A stretch of DNA of 28,556 nt, taken from positions 1-28,556 of the forward strand of contig CAKUMP010000004.1 of NCBI GenBank assembly GCA_934667795.1, read 5' to 3'. Source of the stretch: an uncultured Chthoniobacterales bacterium (GTDB lineage: Bacteria; Verrucomicrobiota; Verrucomicrobiia; Chthoniobacterales; CAKUMP01). The notes beneath the pieces are model-generated. The model made no database searches and was not told the DNA's origin. It saw nothing but the letters and a program-made list of their open reading frames with translations. Shown here piece after piece: positions 7,932 to 15,946 of the stretch (the stretch's first letter is position 1; the number at the start of each line of letters is the position of its first letter). The translations under genes and the position numbers were made by a program.

Positions 7932-9008
7932 TTACTCAATTCGCTGGGCATTTGCCTGGCATTCGAGTGCTAATTCGCTCGCACGAAAAGCATGTTCCTG
8001 GGTCATAGCCAATTCTGTTCTATTTAAACAATCAAGAATAAGTTGTCCAAAAAATGGAAAACCTATTTTCCCTTTCACCGCATATCGGGCTTCGCCGACA
8101 TGAGTTGCAAGTAAAAGCTGGTCTCCGCCATTGTCTGTCCCAAGGTCCATATTTTTGCGTAATTCGATCATTCCATCCGTCCCTAAAATGATGGTCCGTC
8201 CATCACCCCACGAGCGTAACCCCCCGGGCGTAAACCAATCCACTCGAAAATATCCTGTCGTTCCATTATCACCGACAACATTTGCTTCGCCAAAATCTTC
8301 CAGTTCCGGATACAAGTCGCGATGCTGGTGATTTGCCACGGCGGAATAAACGACTTTTGCTTCTTTTGCTTCGCTGAAAAACAAAAACTGCTCTGCCTGA
8401 TGGCTACCGATATCACATAAGATCCCGCCGTATCGCTCTTTCTGGAAAAACCATTCCGGACGCGATGCCGCATTCAACCGATGCGGCCCCAGCCCCAAAA
8501 CCTGCAACACTCGCCCAATCACACCCGCTTTTACTAATTGCCCCGCAAAAGTAGAGGACTCATAACACAGACGCTCGCTGTAATAAATCATGTACTTTCG
8601 CCCGGTCTCTGCGACCACTTCTCGCGCCGCTTTCACCTGATCCAACGTCGTAAACGCCGGCTTGTCCGTAAAATAATCCTTTCCTGCCCGCATCACCTCA
8701 ATCCCCAAATCCGAGCGATCTGCCGAAACCGTTGCCGCCACCACCATCCGCACCTCATCATCCTCCAGAATTTCCCGCTTGTCCTTCGCTATCGTCACTT
8801 CCGGAAAAACTTCCTGAAATTTCTTTACCTTCTCCGGATCGGGATCCCAGACCTGCTTCACTCGCGCACCTGCATCCTTTAAAAACCGCGTCTGCCCATA
8901 AATATGGCCATGGTCCAGGCCTATCGCAGAAACAGTAAACTCATCCCCTTGTACCACAGGGCCAGATGCTATCATCCGAGGCACAAATTCTTCTTCTAAT
9001 TTACGCAT
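7932..9008 (-). CDS. Gfo/Idh/MocA-family oxidoreductase
   Basis: A 358-residue NAD(P)-dependent sugar-type dehydrogenase. The N-terminal Rossmann fold spans about residues 24-145 (VSAIGLDHGHIYG, then the nicotinamide-site segment DKPAFTT with Lys116 in place of the more common EKP). The C-terminal alpha/beta domain carries the catalytic-type pattern CDIGSHQAEQF (Asp199, His203). An extra 20 or so residues precede the Rossmann fold; no internal start fits better and no ribosome binding site decides it. Members of the family in this kind of organism usually oxidise or rearrange sugars, but this substrate cannot be read. acs follows downstream with a 90-nt gap; functional linkage is not evident. 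Confidence 0.88.
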   Translation of the reverse strand: MRKLEEEFVPRMIASGPVVQGDEFTVSAIGLDHGHIYGQTRFLKDAGARVKQVWDPDPEKVKKFQEVFPEVTIAKDKREILEDDEVRMVVAATVSADRSDLGIEVMRAGKDYFTDKPAFTTLDQVKAAREVVAETGRKYMIYYSERLCYESSTFAGQLVKAGVIGRVLQVLGLGPHRLNAASRPEWFFQKERYGGILCDIGSHQAEQFLFFSEAKEAKVVYSAVANHQHRDLYPELEDFGEANVVGDNGTTGYFRVDWFTPGGLRSWGDGRTIILGTDGMIELRKNMDLGTDNGGDQLLLATHVGEARYAVKGKIGFPFFGQLILDCLNRTELAMTQEHAFRASELALECQANAQRIE

Positions 9009-9022
9009 ATTTCAAAAAATTT

Positions 9023-9118
9023 TAACAACCACAGAGAACCTGTTTAACCACAAAATTCTTATTTAACCACAGAACACACAGAATGCACAGAATAATTTTT
9101 TAAGGGTTGTTTCTGTGG
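9023..9118. repeat. AACCACAGA-type AT-rich repeats between genes
   Basis: The gap between the Gfo/Idh start and the ACT-protein stop holds three spaced copies of AACCACA (from about 9023, 9039 and 9065), the last continuing as AGAACACACAGAATGCACAGAA. CCACAGAA at 9067-9074 is complementary to TTCTGTGG at 9111-9118 and could close a stem of 8 bp over a 36-nt loop. Short direct repeats of this type are common between genes in this group of bacteria. The stem could serve as a weak terminator for the ACT gene. Confidence 0.5.
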
Positions 9119-9121
9119 AGG

Positions 9122-9583
9122 TCAACGAGACAGGTCGGACTGGGACATGAGTTTAAATCCTTGTGACCCCAGCATCGTGGCGACAAAATCGGCGTCTTCT
9201 ACGTGCAAAACCAGTGCGGCTCGTCCTTCGGGACGGATCATCAGGGGGTAACTGAAGTTTATATTTGCTTCCGACATCAAAATCCCGCGCAACATGGCTG
9301 CCAGATTGGTTGCTTCCTGTAACTCCACCACCAGGACGCGTGTCAGGCTGTACGGCACGTCCTCATTATCAAAAATTGCCTGTACTCGTTCTGGATCGGT
9401 TAAAATCATCCGGGTAACTGCAGAATCTGCGGAATCCTGTACACTCAAGGCCAATACTTCCACGTGTTGATCATTCAACAACTTCACCAGGTCCAGTAAT
9501 GCCCCGACCCGGTTATGTAAAAAGACAGAAAACTGATAAATCTCTTTTCCTCTCAACTTCTCAACCACTCTATTAAATACCAT
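9122..9583 (-). CDS. Small tandem ACT-domain protein
   Basis: A 153-residue cytoplasmic protein made of two ACT domains, roughly residues 14-80 (QFSVFLHNRVGALLDLVKLL) and 85-150 (TRVLVVELQEATNLAAMLRG), with no catalytic domain. ACT domains bind amino acids and regulate metabolic enzymes, so this is probably a ligand-sensing regulatory protein; the ligand and partner are unknown. Start at 9583 is supported by the Shine-Dalgarno GAGGA about 7 nt upstream, one of the few clear ones in the window. It is the last gene of the run that begins at 11092, although the upstream secreted-protein gene may end early (see that entry), which would leave room for a separate promoter. Confidence 0.85.
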   Translation of the reverse strand: MVFNRVVEKLRGKEIYQFSVFLHNRVGALLDLVKLLNDQHVEVLALSVQDSADSAVTRMILTDPERVQAIFDNEDVPYSLTRVLVVELQEATNLAAMLRGILMSEANINFSYPLMIRPEGRAALVLHVEDADFVATMLGSQGFKLMSQSDLSR

Positions 9584-9596
9584 TGTTTATTCCTCT

Positions 9597-10226
9597 TCAG
9601 TTTCTACTAATTTTTTTCCTTACTCTGGGGAAGCATTTTGCAAACCTGATTGCTTTCAAAAACGAAATTTTGTTCACATTTTCGACACATAACGCACGTG
9701 TTTTGAGCCTTTTATGTTTTGTTTTTTTATTTATAACAATAAACAAAAGCGCAGGGTTCTGAGCATCGGACCCGGAGTGAATTTTGACAAAGTACTGCCC
9801 GCTAAAACCTGCGTCAATCCCCACTGCTGCCCTGCCTCCGTCCTTGATATATTTTCCTTCCACTTTTTCGCCTTTCTCATCAAAAACGTCTATCTGCACC
9901 GTTGAGTCTTCCTTTTCGACCGCCACACAAAACCAGTACTGGTTTCCCTGATACAAATTGACCGTCAGGACTACCGGGAATTTTCCTGCCACCATCCCGG
10001 TCCAATGCCCGTCCCGAATGCGAAATCCGTCATTACTAAACGCGCCGACCAAATCCATCACACGCGCTCTTGCTGCGACCTCCCCCCCCTTTCCATCATC
10101 AATAACCGTTTGCCCGATCAAAGACAGCATGGGAAAAACCGTCAGAAAAAATCCTGAAAAAACGATCAGGAAAAATCTTCCTGTTTTGCTTTGTCTGCCG
10201 GTGCCTTCTGTGCGTTCCACTTTCAT
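9597..10226 (-). CDS. Secreted protein of unknown function, probable frameshifted C-terminus
   Basis: A 209-residue protein with a positively charged N-terminus and one hydrophobic segment (about residues 16-40, FFLIVFSGFFLTVFPMLSLI), so exported or anchored. The rest looks like a small beta-rich domain with GKFPVVLTVNLYQGNQYWFCVAV and GFSGQYFVKIHSGSD. I do not recognise the family. The start at 10226 has a strong AGGAGGAG ribosome binding site and overlaps the previous stop as ATGA, so the pair is translationally coupled. The last 40 or so residues are unusually basic and AT-coded. A one-base change near AACCCTGCG (about 9750-9760) would end the protein instead as CAFVYCYK with a stop at 9727-9729, which resembles a natural end better. 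Confidence 0.7.
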   Translation of the reverse strand: MKVERTEGTGRQSKTGRFFLIVFSGFFLTVFPMLSLIGQTVIDDGKGGEVAARARVMDLVGAFSNDGFRIRDGHWTGMVAGKFPVVLTVNLYQGNQYWFCVAVEKEDSTVQIDVFDEKGEKVEGKYIKDGGRAAVGIDAGFSGQYFVKIHSGSDAQNPALLFIVINKKTKHKRLKTRALCVENVNKISFLKAIRFAKCFPRVRKKISRN

Positions 10227-11092
10227 TGTTCTCCTCCTGACTTTCCAGGGAGGATGCGACGCACCAGATTATCTGCCATTTTTTCCAACACTTCCACTTC
10301 CTCGCGACTTGGCGCCTGTCCTGGAGGGAAAGAAACCAGTGGTTCCAGTTCTTCCAAAGAACTTCGTACGACCTGGACCAGTTCGTCTGCTTTCGTACGG
10401 GAAGAAAGTTTCTCCAATTGATTGCGCATAAATACAATCAACAAGGGTTGTCGCAATATCATGGCGCGTTCCGGTGAATATTCTCTGGCGGCCAGTGAAC
10501 TTCCCACATTCAGCCCGCGCAGCCATGCTCCCACGCTCATCAAAACCACCAGATCCTGGTCCTGTTGCATTCCAAGCGCCATTTTAATTTCATTTTCAAT
10601 CGCTTCCAGCTCCTCCCATATCGCTTCCCAGACATCCAGGTCCGCAAATGCCGTAATACTGTTCCCACGGCTCAAAATATGTTGCCCGACTCCCAGTGTT
10701 CGTGCCAGGTTCAGGATTTCTTTCCCCATATTTTTCACCTGCTGCCGGTCGCGCGCACTGGTTGCCACATAGCCATCGGCAATCATCCCACCCAATATCA
10801 GAGCCATCTGTGCACGATTTGTCGTCGCTAACGAATAAGGTTCCCGGAAATACGCCGACCACGACGGCATCCCGGTTTTTTCGATTGCGGCAAAAAGTTC
10901 GCCCGGAACAGGTACCGCGACCCCTTCCAGTTCTATTGCTGCGGCCATTTCATTCTCTGCCAGACTGGTCGATCCTGAAGTCTGCTGCTGACCCATTTCG
11001 GTCAACTCTTTTGCCGCCTCCATGTCCATCCCCCAACTCCAACCTGCCAGAATTATCGCAATTCCCAATCCACTGATAATTCGTCCCGTCAT
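10223..11092 (-). CDS. Secreted helical protein of unknown function
   Basis: A 289-residue protein with a signal peptide (MTGRIISGLGIAIILAGWSWG, cleavage near residue 21-22) followed by a mostly alpha-helical soluble region rich in Glu, Ala and Leu. The start at 11092 is preferred over the longer frame from 11170 because it gives a clean signal peptide and has a GGGAGGA ribosome binding site at good spacing. No catalytic motif is visible and I do not recognise the family. The segment LPGKSGGEQ ends the protein and its TGA overlaps the next start, so it is co-translated with the 209-residue secreted protein. The two probably act together outside the cytoplasmic membrane. The gene is divergent from purS across a 146-nt gap. 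Confidence 0.8.
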   Translation of the reverse strand: MTGRIISGLGIAIILAGWSWGMDMEAAKELTEMGQQQTSGSTSLAENEMAAAIELEGVAVPVPGELFAAIEKTGMPSWSAYFREPYSLATTNRAQMALILGGMIADGYVATSARDRQQVKNMGKEILNLARTLGVGQHILSRGNSITAFADLDVWEAIWEELEAIENEIKMALGMQQDQDLVVLMSVGAWLRGLNVGSSLAAREYSPERAMILRQPLLIVFMRNQLEKLSSRTKADELVQVVRSSLEELEPLVSFPPGQAPSREEVEVLEKMADNLVRRILPGKSGGEQ

Positions 11093-11238
11093 CTTTTTTA
11101 TCCTCCCATTCTCAAGGAAAAAAATCAATCCTGATTCACTATTTCTCTTTGAAATAGATTTTCTCTGCATTTTCTCTCATTTCGATGATTTTCTGCTTGT
11201 CCCTGCCGATTCCCGTGCGAATGATATAGAATTAATCC

Positions 11239-11475
11239 ATGAAAGCACGTGTTATAGTCATGCCTAAACAAAGCGTCCTCGACCCGCAAGGGGTGGCCGT
11301 CCAAAACGCACTCCACCACCAGGGTCTTGAATCCGCTAAAAATGTCCGTATCGGGAAATATATCGAAATCGAAATCGATGCTGCGCCGGATGCGGAAGCG
11401 AAACTTCATGAGGCCTGCAAAGACCTCCTGTCTAACCCGGTCATCGAAGACTATAAACTGGAAATTCTCTCGTGA
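11239..11475 (+). CDS. purS: Phosphoribosylformylglycinamidine synthase, PurS subunit
   Basis: A 78-residue protein of standard PurS length (MKARVIVMPKQSVLDPQGVA, ending NPVIEDYKLEIL). PurS is the small subunit that bridges PurQ and short-form PurL in the three-part FGAM synthase of de novo purine synthesis. It is the first gene of the pur cluster. The purQ start overlaps its TGA as GTGA, so the two are translationally coupled. The start has no Shine-Dalgarno sequence. The AT-rich TGATATAGAATTAAT just before it may be part of the cluster promoter, but I could not match a convincing -35 element, and I saw no purine riboswitch. Confidence 0.96.
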   Translation: MKARVIVMPKQSVLDPQGVAVQNALHHQGLESAKNVRIGKYIEIEIDAAPDAEAKLHEACKDLLSNPVIEDYKLEILS

Positions 11476-12170
11476 AATTCGGCGTTCTCCGTTTTCCAGG
11501 TTCAAACTGCGACCAGGACTGCGTCCTGGCTTTACGCGATTTGGGGCACTCGGCTGATTACATCTGGCACAAAGACACCACGGTGGAAGGAGTCGATGCA
11601 ATCGTTATCCCTGGTGGGTTTTCCTATGGGGATTACCTTCGGTGTGGAGCGATTGCGCGATTTTCTCCCATCATGCAGGCCGTCCAGGAACATGCGGCGG
11701 CAGGAAAGCTTGTGATTGGAATCTGTAACGGGTTCCAGATCCTCTGTGAAGCGCGACTTCTGCCAGGAGCACTCATCCGCAATAAAAACCTGCACTTCCG
11801 TTGTGAAGACACCTTGTTGCGAGTCGTGAATACCGATTCTCCCTTTACCAATCAATTTTCAACCGGACAAATCCTTCAGATTCCGATCGCACACGGCGAA
11901 GGAAATTACTCGGTAGATCCGGAAACCCTTAAGGAACTCCAGCAAAATGGACAAATCCTCCTCCAGTATTGCTCTCCAGAGGGGGAAATCAGCCAGGAAG
12001 CCAACCCGAATGGCTCCACCGAAAACATCGCAGGTATTTGTAATACCACCCGCAACGTGTTCGGCCTGATGCCACATCCGGAACGCGCCTGTCACTCCCG
12101 ACTCGGTTCTTCCGACGGACGTGGCATCTTTGAGTCCATGATCCAGCATTTTAACTTCCAATCTTCTTAA
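11472..12170 (+). CDS. purQ: Phosphoribosylformylglycinamidine synthase, PurQ glutaminase subunit
   Basis: A 232-residue class I glutamine amidotransferase that releases ammonia for FGAM synthase. The nucleophile is Cys85 in GICNGFQIL and the catalytic pair is His202 and Glu204 in LMPHPERA. The oxyanion-loop segment PGGFSYGDYLRCGA (47-60) is typical of PurQ. Translation starts at a GTG that overlaps the purS stop by four bases. The N-terminus MKFGVLRFPGSNCDQD fits the family exactly, which fixes this start. purL follows after 23 nt. Confidence 0.97.
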   Translation: MKFGVLRFPGSNCDQDCVLALRDLGHSADYIWHKDTTVEGVDAIVIPGGFSYGDYLRCGAIARFSPIMQAVQEHAAAGKLVIGICNGFQILCEARLLPGALIRNKNLHFRCEDTLLRVVNTDSPFTNQFSTGQILQIPIAHGEGNYSVDPETLKELQQNGQILLQYCSPEGEISQEANPNGSTENIAGICNTTRNVFGLMPHPERACHSRLGSSDGRGIFESMIQHFNFQSS

Positions 12171-12193
12171 TCCATTTTTTACGTCTTTAAGGT

Positions 12194-14437
12194 ATGAGCG
12201 AACCAGCCATTACACCGGAAATCATCGAAAAACACGGAATCACGCCCGACGAATATGACCGCATTCTGAAAATTCTCGGTCGAGAACCCAATTTTACAGA
12301 ACTCGGGATTTTCTCGGTGATGTGGAGCGAACATTGTTCCTACAAAAATTCCAAACCTGAATTACGGAAATTTCCGACGACTGGCCCACGGGTGCTGGTT
12401 AAAGCGGGGGAAGAAAATGCGGGGGTGATTGATATTGGAGACGGCTGGGCAGTGGCATTCAAAATGGAAAGCCACAACCACCCCAGCGCGGTCGAGCCGT
12501 TTCAGGGTGCTGCCACCGGAGTGGGAGGGATTATTCGTGACATTTTCACGATGGGAGCGCGTCCGGTTTTCAACCTGAACTCGCTCCGTTTTGGTCCCAT
12601 CACCGGTGATCTGCCGGAAAACCGTCTTCGCCATAACCGGCGGCTTTTCTCCGGTGTGGTCGCAGGAATCGCGCATTACGGAAACTGCATCGGAATCCCC
12701 ACGATCGGGGGAGAAATTTATTTTGATGAATCCTATGAAGGAAACCCACTGGTCAACGTTTTTTGCCTGGGTATCCTGCGGCACGAAGAAATTGCCCGTG
12801 GAGCAGCTACCGGAATCGGAAACCCGGTTTTTTATGTCGGTGCCGAAACCGGACGTGATGGACTGGCCGGAGCAGCATTTGCTTCTCGCGAATTGACAGA
12901 AGAATCCAAGGAAGACCGCCCTGCCGTTCAGGTCGGGGATCCATTTAAAGAAAAACTCTTGATGGAAGCCTGTCTGGAACTCCTCGAAAGTGGATGTGTC
13001 GCCGGAATTCAGGACATGGGTGCTGCAGGACTGACCTGCTCGACCTGCGAAACCGCCAGCCGCGGAGGGACAGGCGTCGAAATTGATCTCGCACTGGTTC
13101 CAAAACGTGAATCCGGAATGACGCCTTACGAAATCCTGCTTTCCGAATCCCAGGAACGCATGTTGATTATCGTGAAAAAAGGCGAAGAGCAGACGGTTAA
13201 AGACATTTTTGAAAAATGGGATCTCCCGTACGCGCAGGTGGGTGAGGTAAAAGACGACGGCCAGATGCGTGTGCTGAATCATGGGAAAGTGGTTGCAGAA
13301 ATCCCTGCATCCCCGCTGGCAGACGATGCGCCGATTTATCACCGTGAGGCAGCCCCCTTTACCGCGCCAGCAGCGCTGGATCCAGATACCATCCCGGAAA
13401 CCTCTCCTCAATCCGCATTGCCCACCCTGCTTGCACACCCCTCCATCGCTTCCAAAAACTGGGTCTATCGCCAGTACGACCACATGGTCCGAATCGGAAC
13501 CGTCGTCCGCCCCGGCTCTGATGCAGCCGTTTTCCATGTCCGTGAAGCCGATAAATTTCTCGCCGCAACCAGTGACTGCAACGGGATTTATGTCCGTCTC
13601 CATCCACGTGAAGGAGGGAAAATTGCGGTGGCCGAAGCAGCTCGTAACCTGACATGCTCAGGCGCGACTCCCATTGCCGTGACCGATAACCTGAATTTCG
13701 GCAACCCGTACAAGCCCGAAAATTTCGCACAGTTGCAAATGGCGGTGGATGGAATTGCCGAAGCCTGCCGTTTATTTGATACTCCCGTCACCGGGGGGAA
13801 CGTCAGCCTGTACAACGAAAGCCCTGCAGGAACCGTAGACCCTACCCCCACCATCGGGATGGTCGGAATCATCGAAAAAGAAGAGCATATCACGACCTCG
13901 TTCTTTAAAGCACCCGGTCATCACGTGATCCTGATTGGAGAAATTGGAAATGCTATGGGCGGTTCGCATCTGCTTTCCGCACTTTACAACCGCAAGGAAG
14001 GGCTCCCGCCTGCCATTGATCTGAACCACGAACGCAAAATGCAGCAAACCTTACTGCAACAAATTAAAGACGGAAAAATCCAGTCTGCTCACGATTGCTC
14101 CGAAGGCGGACTCGCCGTTGCTCTTGCAGAATCCTGTTTCCAGGAAAATGCACTCCTGGGTGCGGAAATCCATCTGACACATGACGATCGCCCGGAAATC
14201 GCACTCTTCAACGAAGCGCAATCGCGAGTCGTCATATCCACCCTGCCGGAAGATGCGGAATCCGTCGTAAATGCTTTCCAGTCCGCAGGAATTCCCGCAC
14301 AAATCATTGGAACTACAGGAGGCGATTCGCTCACCATTGACCTTAATAACCATTCTTATAAATGGAATATAGCAGATATTCATAATATATGGTATAATGC
14401 CATTGCGACTTCGATGAATCCCGGAGCATCTGAATAA
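12194..14437 (+). CDS. purL: Phosphoribosylformylglycinamidine synthase, short PurL subunit
   Basis: A 747-residue short-form PurL, the ATP-dependent subunit that converts FGAR to FGAM with ammonia from PurQ. It contains two AIRS/PurM-like tandem repeats. Family motifs include MWSEHCSYKNSK near the N-terminus, ESHNHPSAVEPFQGAATGVG with His94 and His96, GIQDMGAAGLTCS, TGGNVSLYNES and DCSEGGLAVALAES. Its length agrees with the presence of separate PurS and PurQ; the large fused Gram-negative-type PurL is about 1300 residues. A weak AAGG lies about 5 nt ahead of the ATG. purF starts 17 nt downstream. Confidence 0.97.
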   Translation: MSEPAITPEIIEKHGITPDEYDRILKILGREPNFTELGIFSVMWSEHCSYKNSKPELRKFPTTGPRVLVKAGEENAGVIDIGDGWAVAFKMESHNHPSAVEPFQGAATGVGGIIRDIFTMGARPVFNLNSLRFGPITGDLPENRLRHNRRLFSGVVAGIAHYGNCIGIPTIGGEIYFDESYEGNPLVNVFCLGILRHEEIARGAATGIGNPVFYVGAETGRDGLAGAAFASRELTEESKEDRPAVQVGDPFKEKLLMEACLELLESGCVAGIQDMGAAGLTCSTCETASRGGTGVEIDLALVPKRESGMTPYEILLSESQERMLIIVKKGEEQTVKDIFEKWDLPYAQVGEVKDDGQMRVLNHGKVVAEIPASPLADDAPIYHREAAPFTAPAALDPDTIPETSPQSALPTLLAHPSIASKNWVYRQYDHMVRIGTVVRPGSDAAVFHVREADKFLAATSDCNGIYVRLHPREGGKIAVAEAARNLTCSGATPIAVTDNLNFGNPYKPENFAQLQMAVDGIAEACRLFDTPVTGGNVSLYNESPAGTVDPTPTIGMVGIIEKEEHITTSFFKAPGHHVILIGEIGNAMGGSHLLSALYNRKEGLPPAIDLNHERKMQQTLLQQIKDGKIQSAHDCSEGGLAVALAESCFQENALLGAEIHLTHDDRPEIALFNEAQSRVVISTLPEDAESVVNAFQSAGIPAQIIGTTGGDSLTIDLNNHSYKWNIADIHNIWYNAIATSMNPGASE

Positions 14438-14454
14438 TACCTTTCACTGCCACC

Positions 14455-15915
14455 ATGCCCGACCCTTCTAACCCACATCCAACTCACGAATGCGGCGTTT
14501 TTGCTATTTTTGGACACCCTAATGCCGCGGTCCTGACTTATTACGGGCTATTTGCTCTTCAACATCGCGGGCAGGAAAGTGCCGGTATTGTCACGGCGAA
14601 AGGCCCGGAAACACCTTTCCAGATCCATAAGGACATGGGCCTTGTCTCTCAGGTCTTTTCAGGAAATCACCTGAAAGAACTGGAAGGTACACGCGCCATT
14701 GGCCACGTCCGCTATTCGACCAGTGGATCGACCAATATCATCAATGCGCAACCGATGATGGTAAATTGCAGTCGCGGGCAGATTGCGATTGCGCATAATG
14801 GAAACATCGTAAATGCAGCGCCTCTTCGCGAGGAACTCGAAGCCAAAGGTTCCATTTTCCAAACGACTGTTGATAGCGAAATCATCCTTCATCTGCTGGC
14901 TCAGCCCAATAACGGCAATTCTCCGCTGGCAAAACTCCGGAAAATCCAGGGCGCTTTCTCGCTGGTGATCATGGATGAGAAACGCATCATCGGGATCCGC
15001 GACCCATTTGGTTTCCGCCCGCTTTCTCTTGGAAAAGTGGATGGCGCCTATGTCCTTTCCTCGGAAACCTGTGCGTTTGACCTCATTCATGCAGAATTTA
15101 TCCGCGATATTGAACCGGGCGAAATCGTGATTATCGATGAAACAGGAGTGCGCTCGGAATACCCGTTCAAATCCGAAGAAAAAGCTTTTTGTATCTTCGA
15201 ATACGTCTATTTCGCGCGGCCGGACAGCATCATTCACAATGTTAATGTCAGCAAAGCCCGTATTGCAATGGGGCGTGAACTTGCGCGTCTTCATCCGGCC
15301 GATGCCGATGTCGTGATTCCGGTTCCGGATTCCGGGAATTATGCCGCCATGGGATTCGCGGAAGAATTAGGAATCCCTTACGATCACGCATTCGTTCGCA
15401 ACCACTATATCGGTCGTACGTTTTTACAACCTTCCCAATTGATCCGCGATTTTAATGTGCGGGTAAAATTGAACCTGATTAAAGAAGCGGTTCGAGGGAA
15501 ACGGGTCGTGGTGGTCGATGACTCCATTGTCCGTGGCACGACTGCCCGCGCACGCGTCGTCAACCTTCGCGAAGCAGGAGCGAAGGAAGTACATATGCGC
15601 ATCAGTTGCCCGCCACATCATCACCCCTGCCATTATGGAATCGATTTCCCCGACCCCTCCAAACTGATTGCAAACCAGTATACGCTGGACGAAATCAAGG
15701 ACTACCTTGGAGCGGACAGTATCGGATACCTGGATATCCCCTCAATGGTTCGCGCGACCGGCAAACCCCTCAACGAGTTCTGCCTGGCCTGTTTCAATGG
15801 AAAATATCCGATCAAGGTGGATCCGGAACTCGACAAATTTACGATGGAGCGAAAAAGCAAACGCTCCAGCCCCCTGATTTCTGATCAGGACCCACATCCG
15901 ACACTTTTTCAGTAA
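14455..15915 (+). CDS. purF: Amidophosphoribosyltransferase
   Basis: A 486-residue enzyme for the first committed step of purine synthesis, PRPP plus glutamine to phosphoribosylamine. It is the Bacillus-like iron-sulfur type: a 12-residue propeptide precedes the catalytic Cys13 (HE-CGVFAIFG), and the likely 4Fe-4S ligands are Cys246 (AFCIFEY), Cys392 (HPCHYGID), Cys443 and Cys446 (FCLACFNGKYP). The PRPP loop is VVVVDDSIVRGTT (351-363). Self-processing and oxygen sensitivity of the cluster are known for this type and are inferred here. The gene comes before purL's substrate in the pathway but after purL in the cluster. No Shine-Dalgarno sequence precedes the ATG. Confidence 0.97.
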   Translation: MPDPSNPHPTHECGVFAIFGHPNAAVLTYYGLFALQHRGQESAGIVTAKGPETPFQIHKDMGLVSQVFSGNHLKELEGTRAIGHVRYSTSGSTNIINAQPMMVNCSRGQIAIAHNGNIVNAAPLREELEAKGSIFQTTVDSEIILHLLAQPNNGNSPLAKLRKIQGAFSLVIMDEKRIIGIRDPFGFRPLSLGKVDGAYVLSSETCAFDLIHAEFIRDIEPGEIVIIDETGVRSEYPFKSEEKAFCIFEYVYFARPDSIIHNVNVSKARIAMGRELARLHPADADVVIPVPDSGNYAAMGFAEELGIPYDHAFVRNHYIGRTFLQPSQLIRDFNVRVKLNLIKEAVRGKRVVVVDDSIVRGTTARARVVNLREAGAKEVHMRISCPPHHHPCHYGIDFPDPSKLIANQYTLDEIKDYLGADSIGYLDIPSMVRATGKPLNEFCLACFNGKYPIKVDPELDKFTMERKSKRSSPLISDQDPHPTLFQ

Positions 15916-15946
15916 ATTTTTAAATCCAATCCGTTATTTTTAAACC

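Noticed and set aside
11093..11170. Longer N-terminus for the 289-residue secreted protein
   Set aside because: The ATG at 11092 has a good ribosome binding site and gives a clean signal peptide.
11093..11238. Purine riboswitch or PurR site before purS
   Set aside because: No recognisable aptamer core or palindromic box.
12362..13603. Long open frame on the minus strand across purL
   Set aside because: Shadow of purL; low-quality composition and no recognisable domain.
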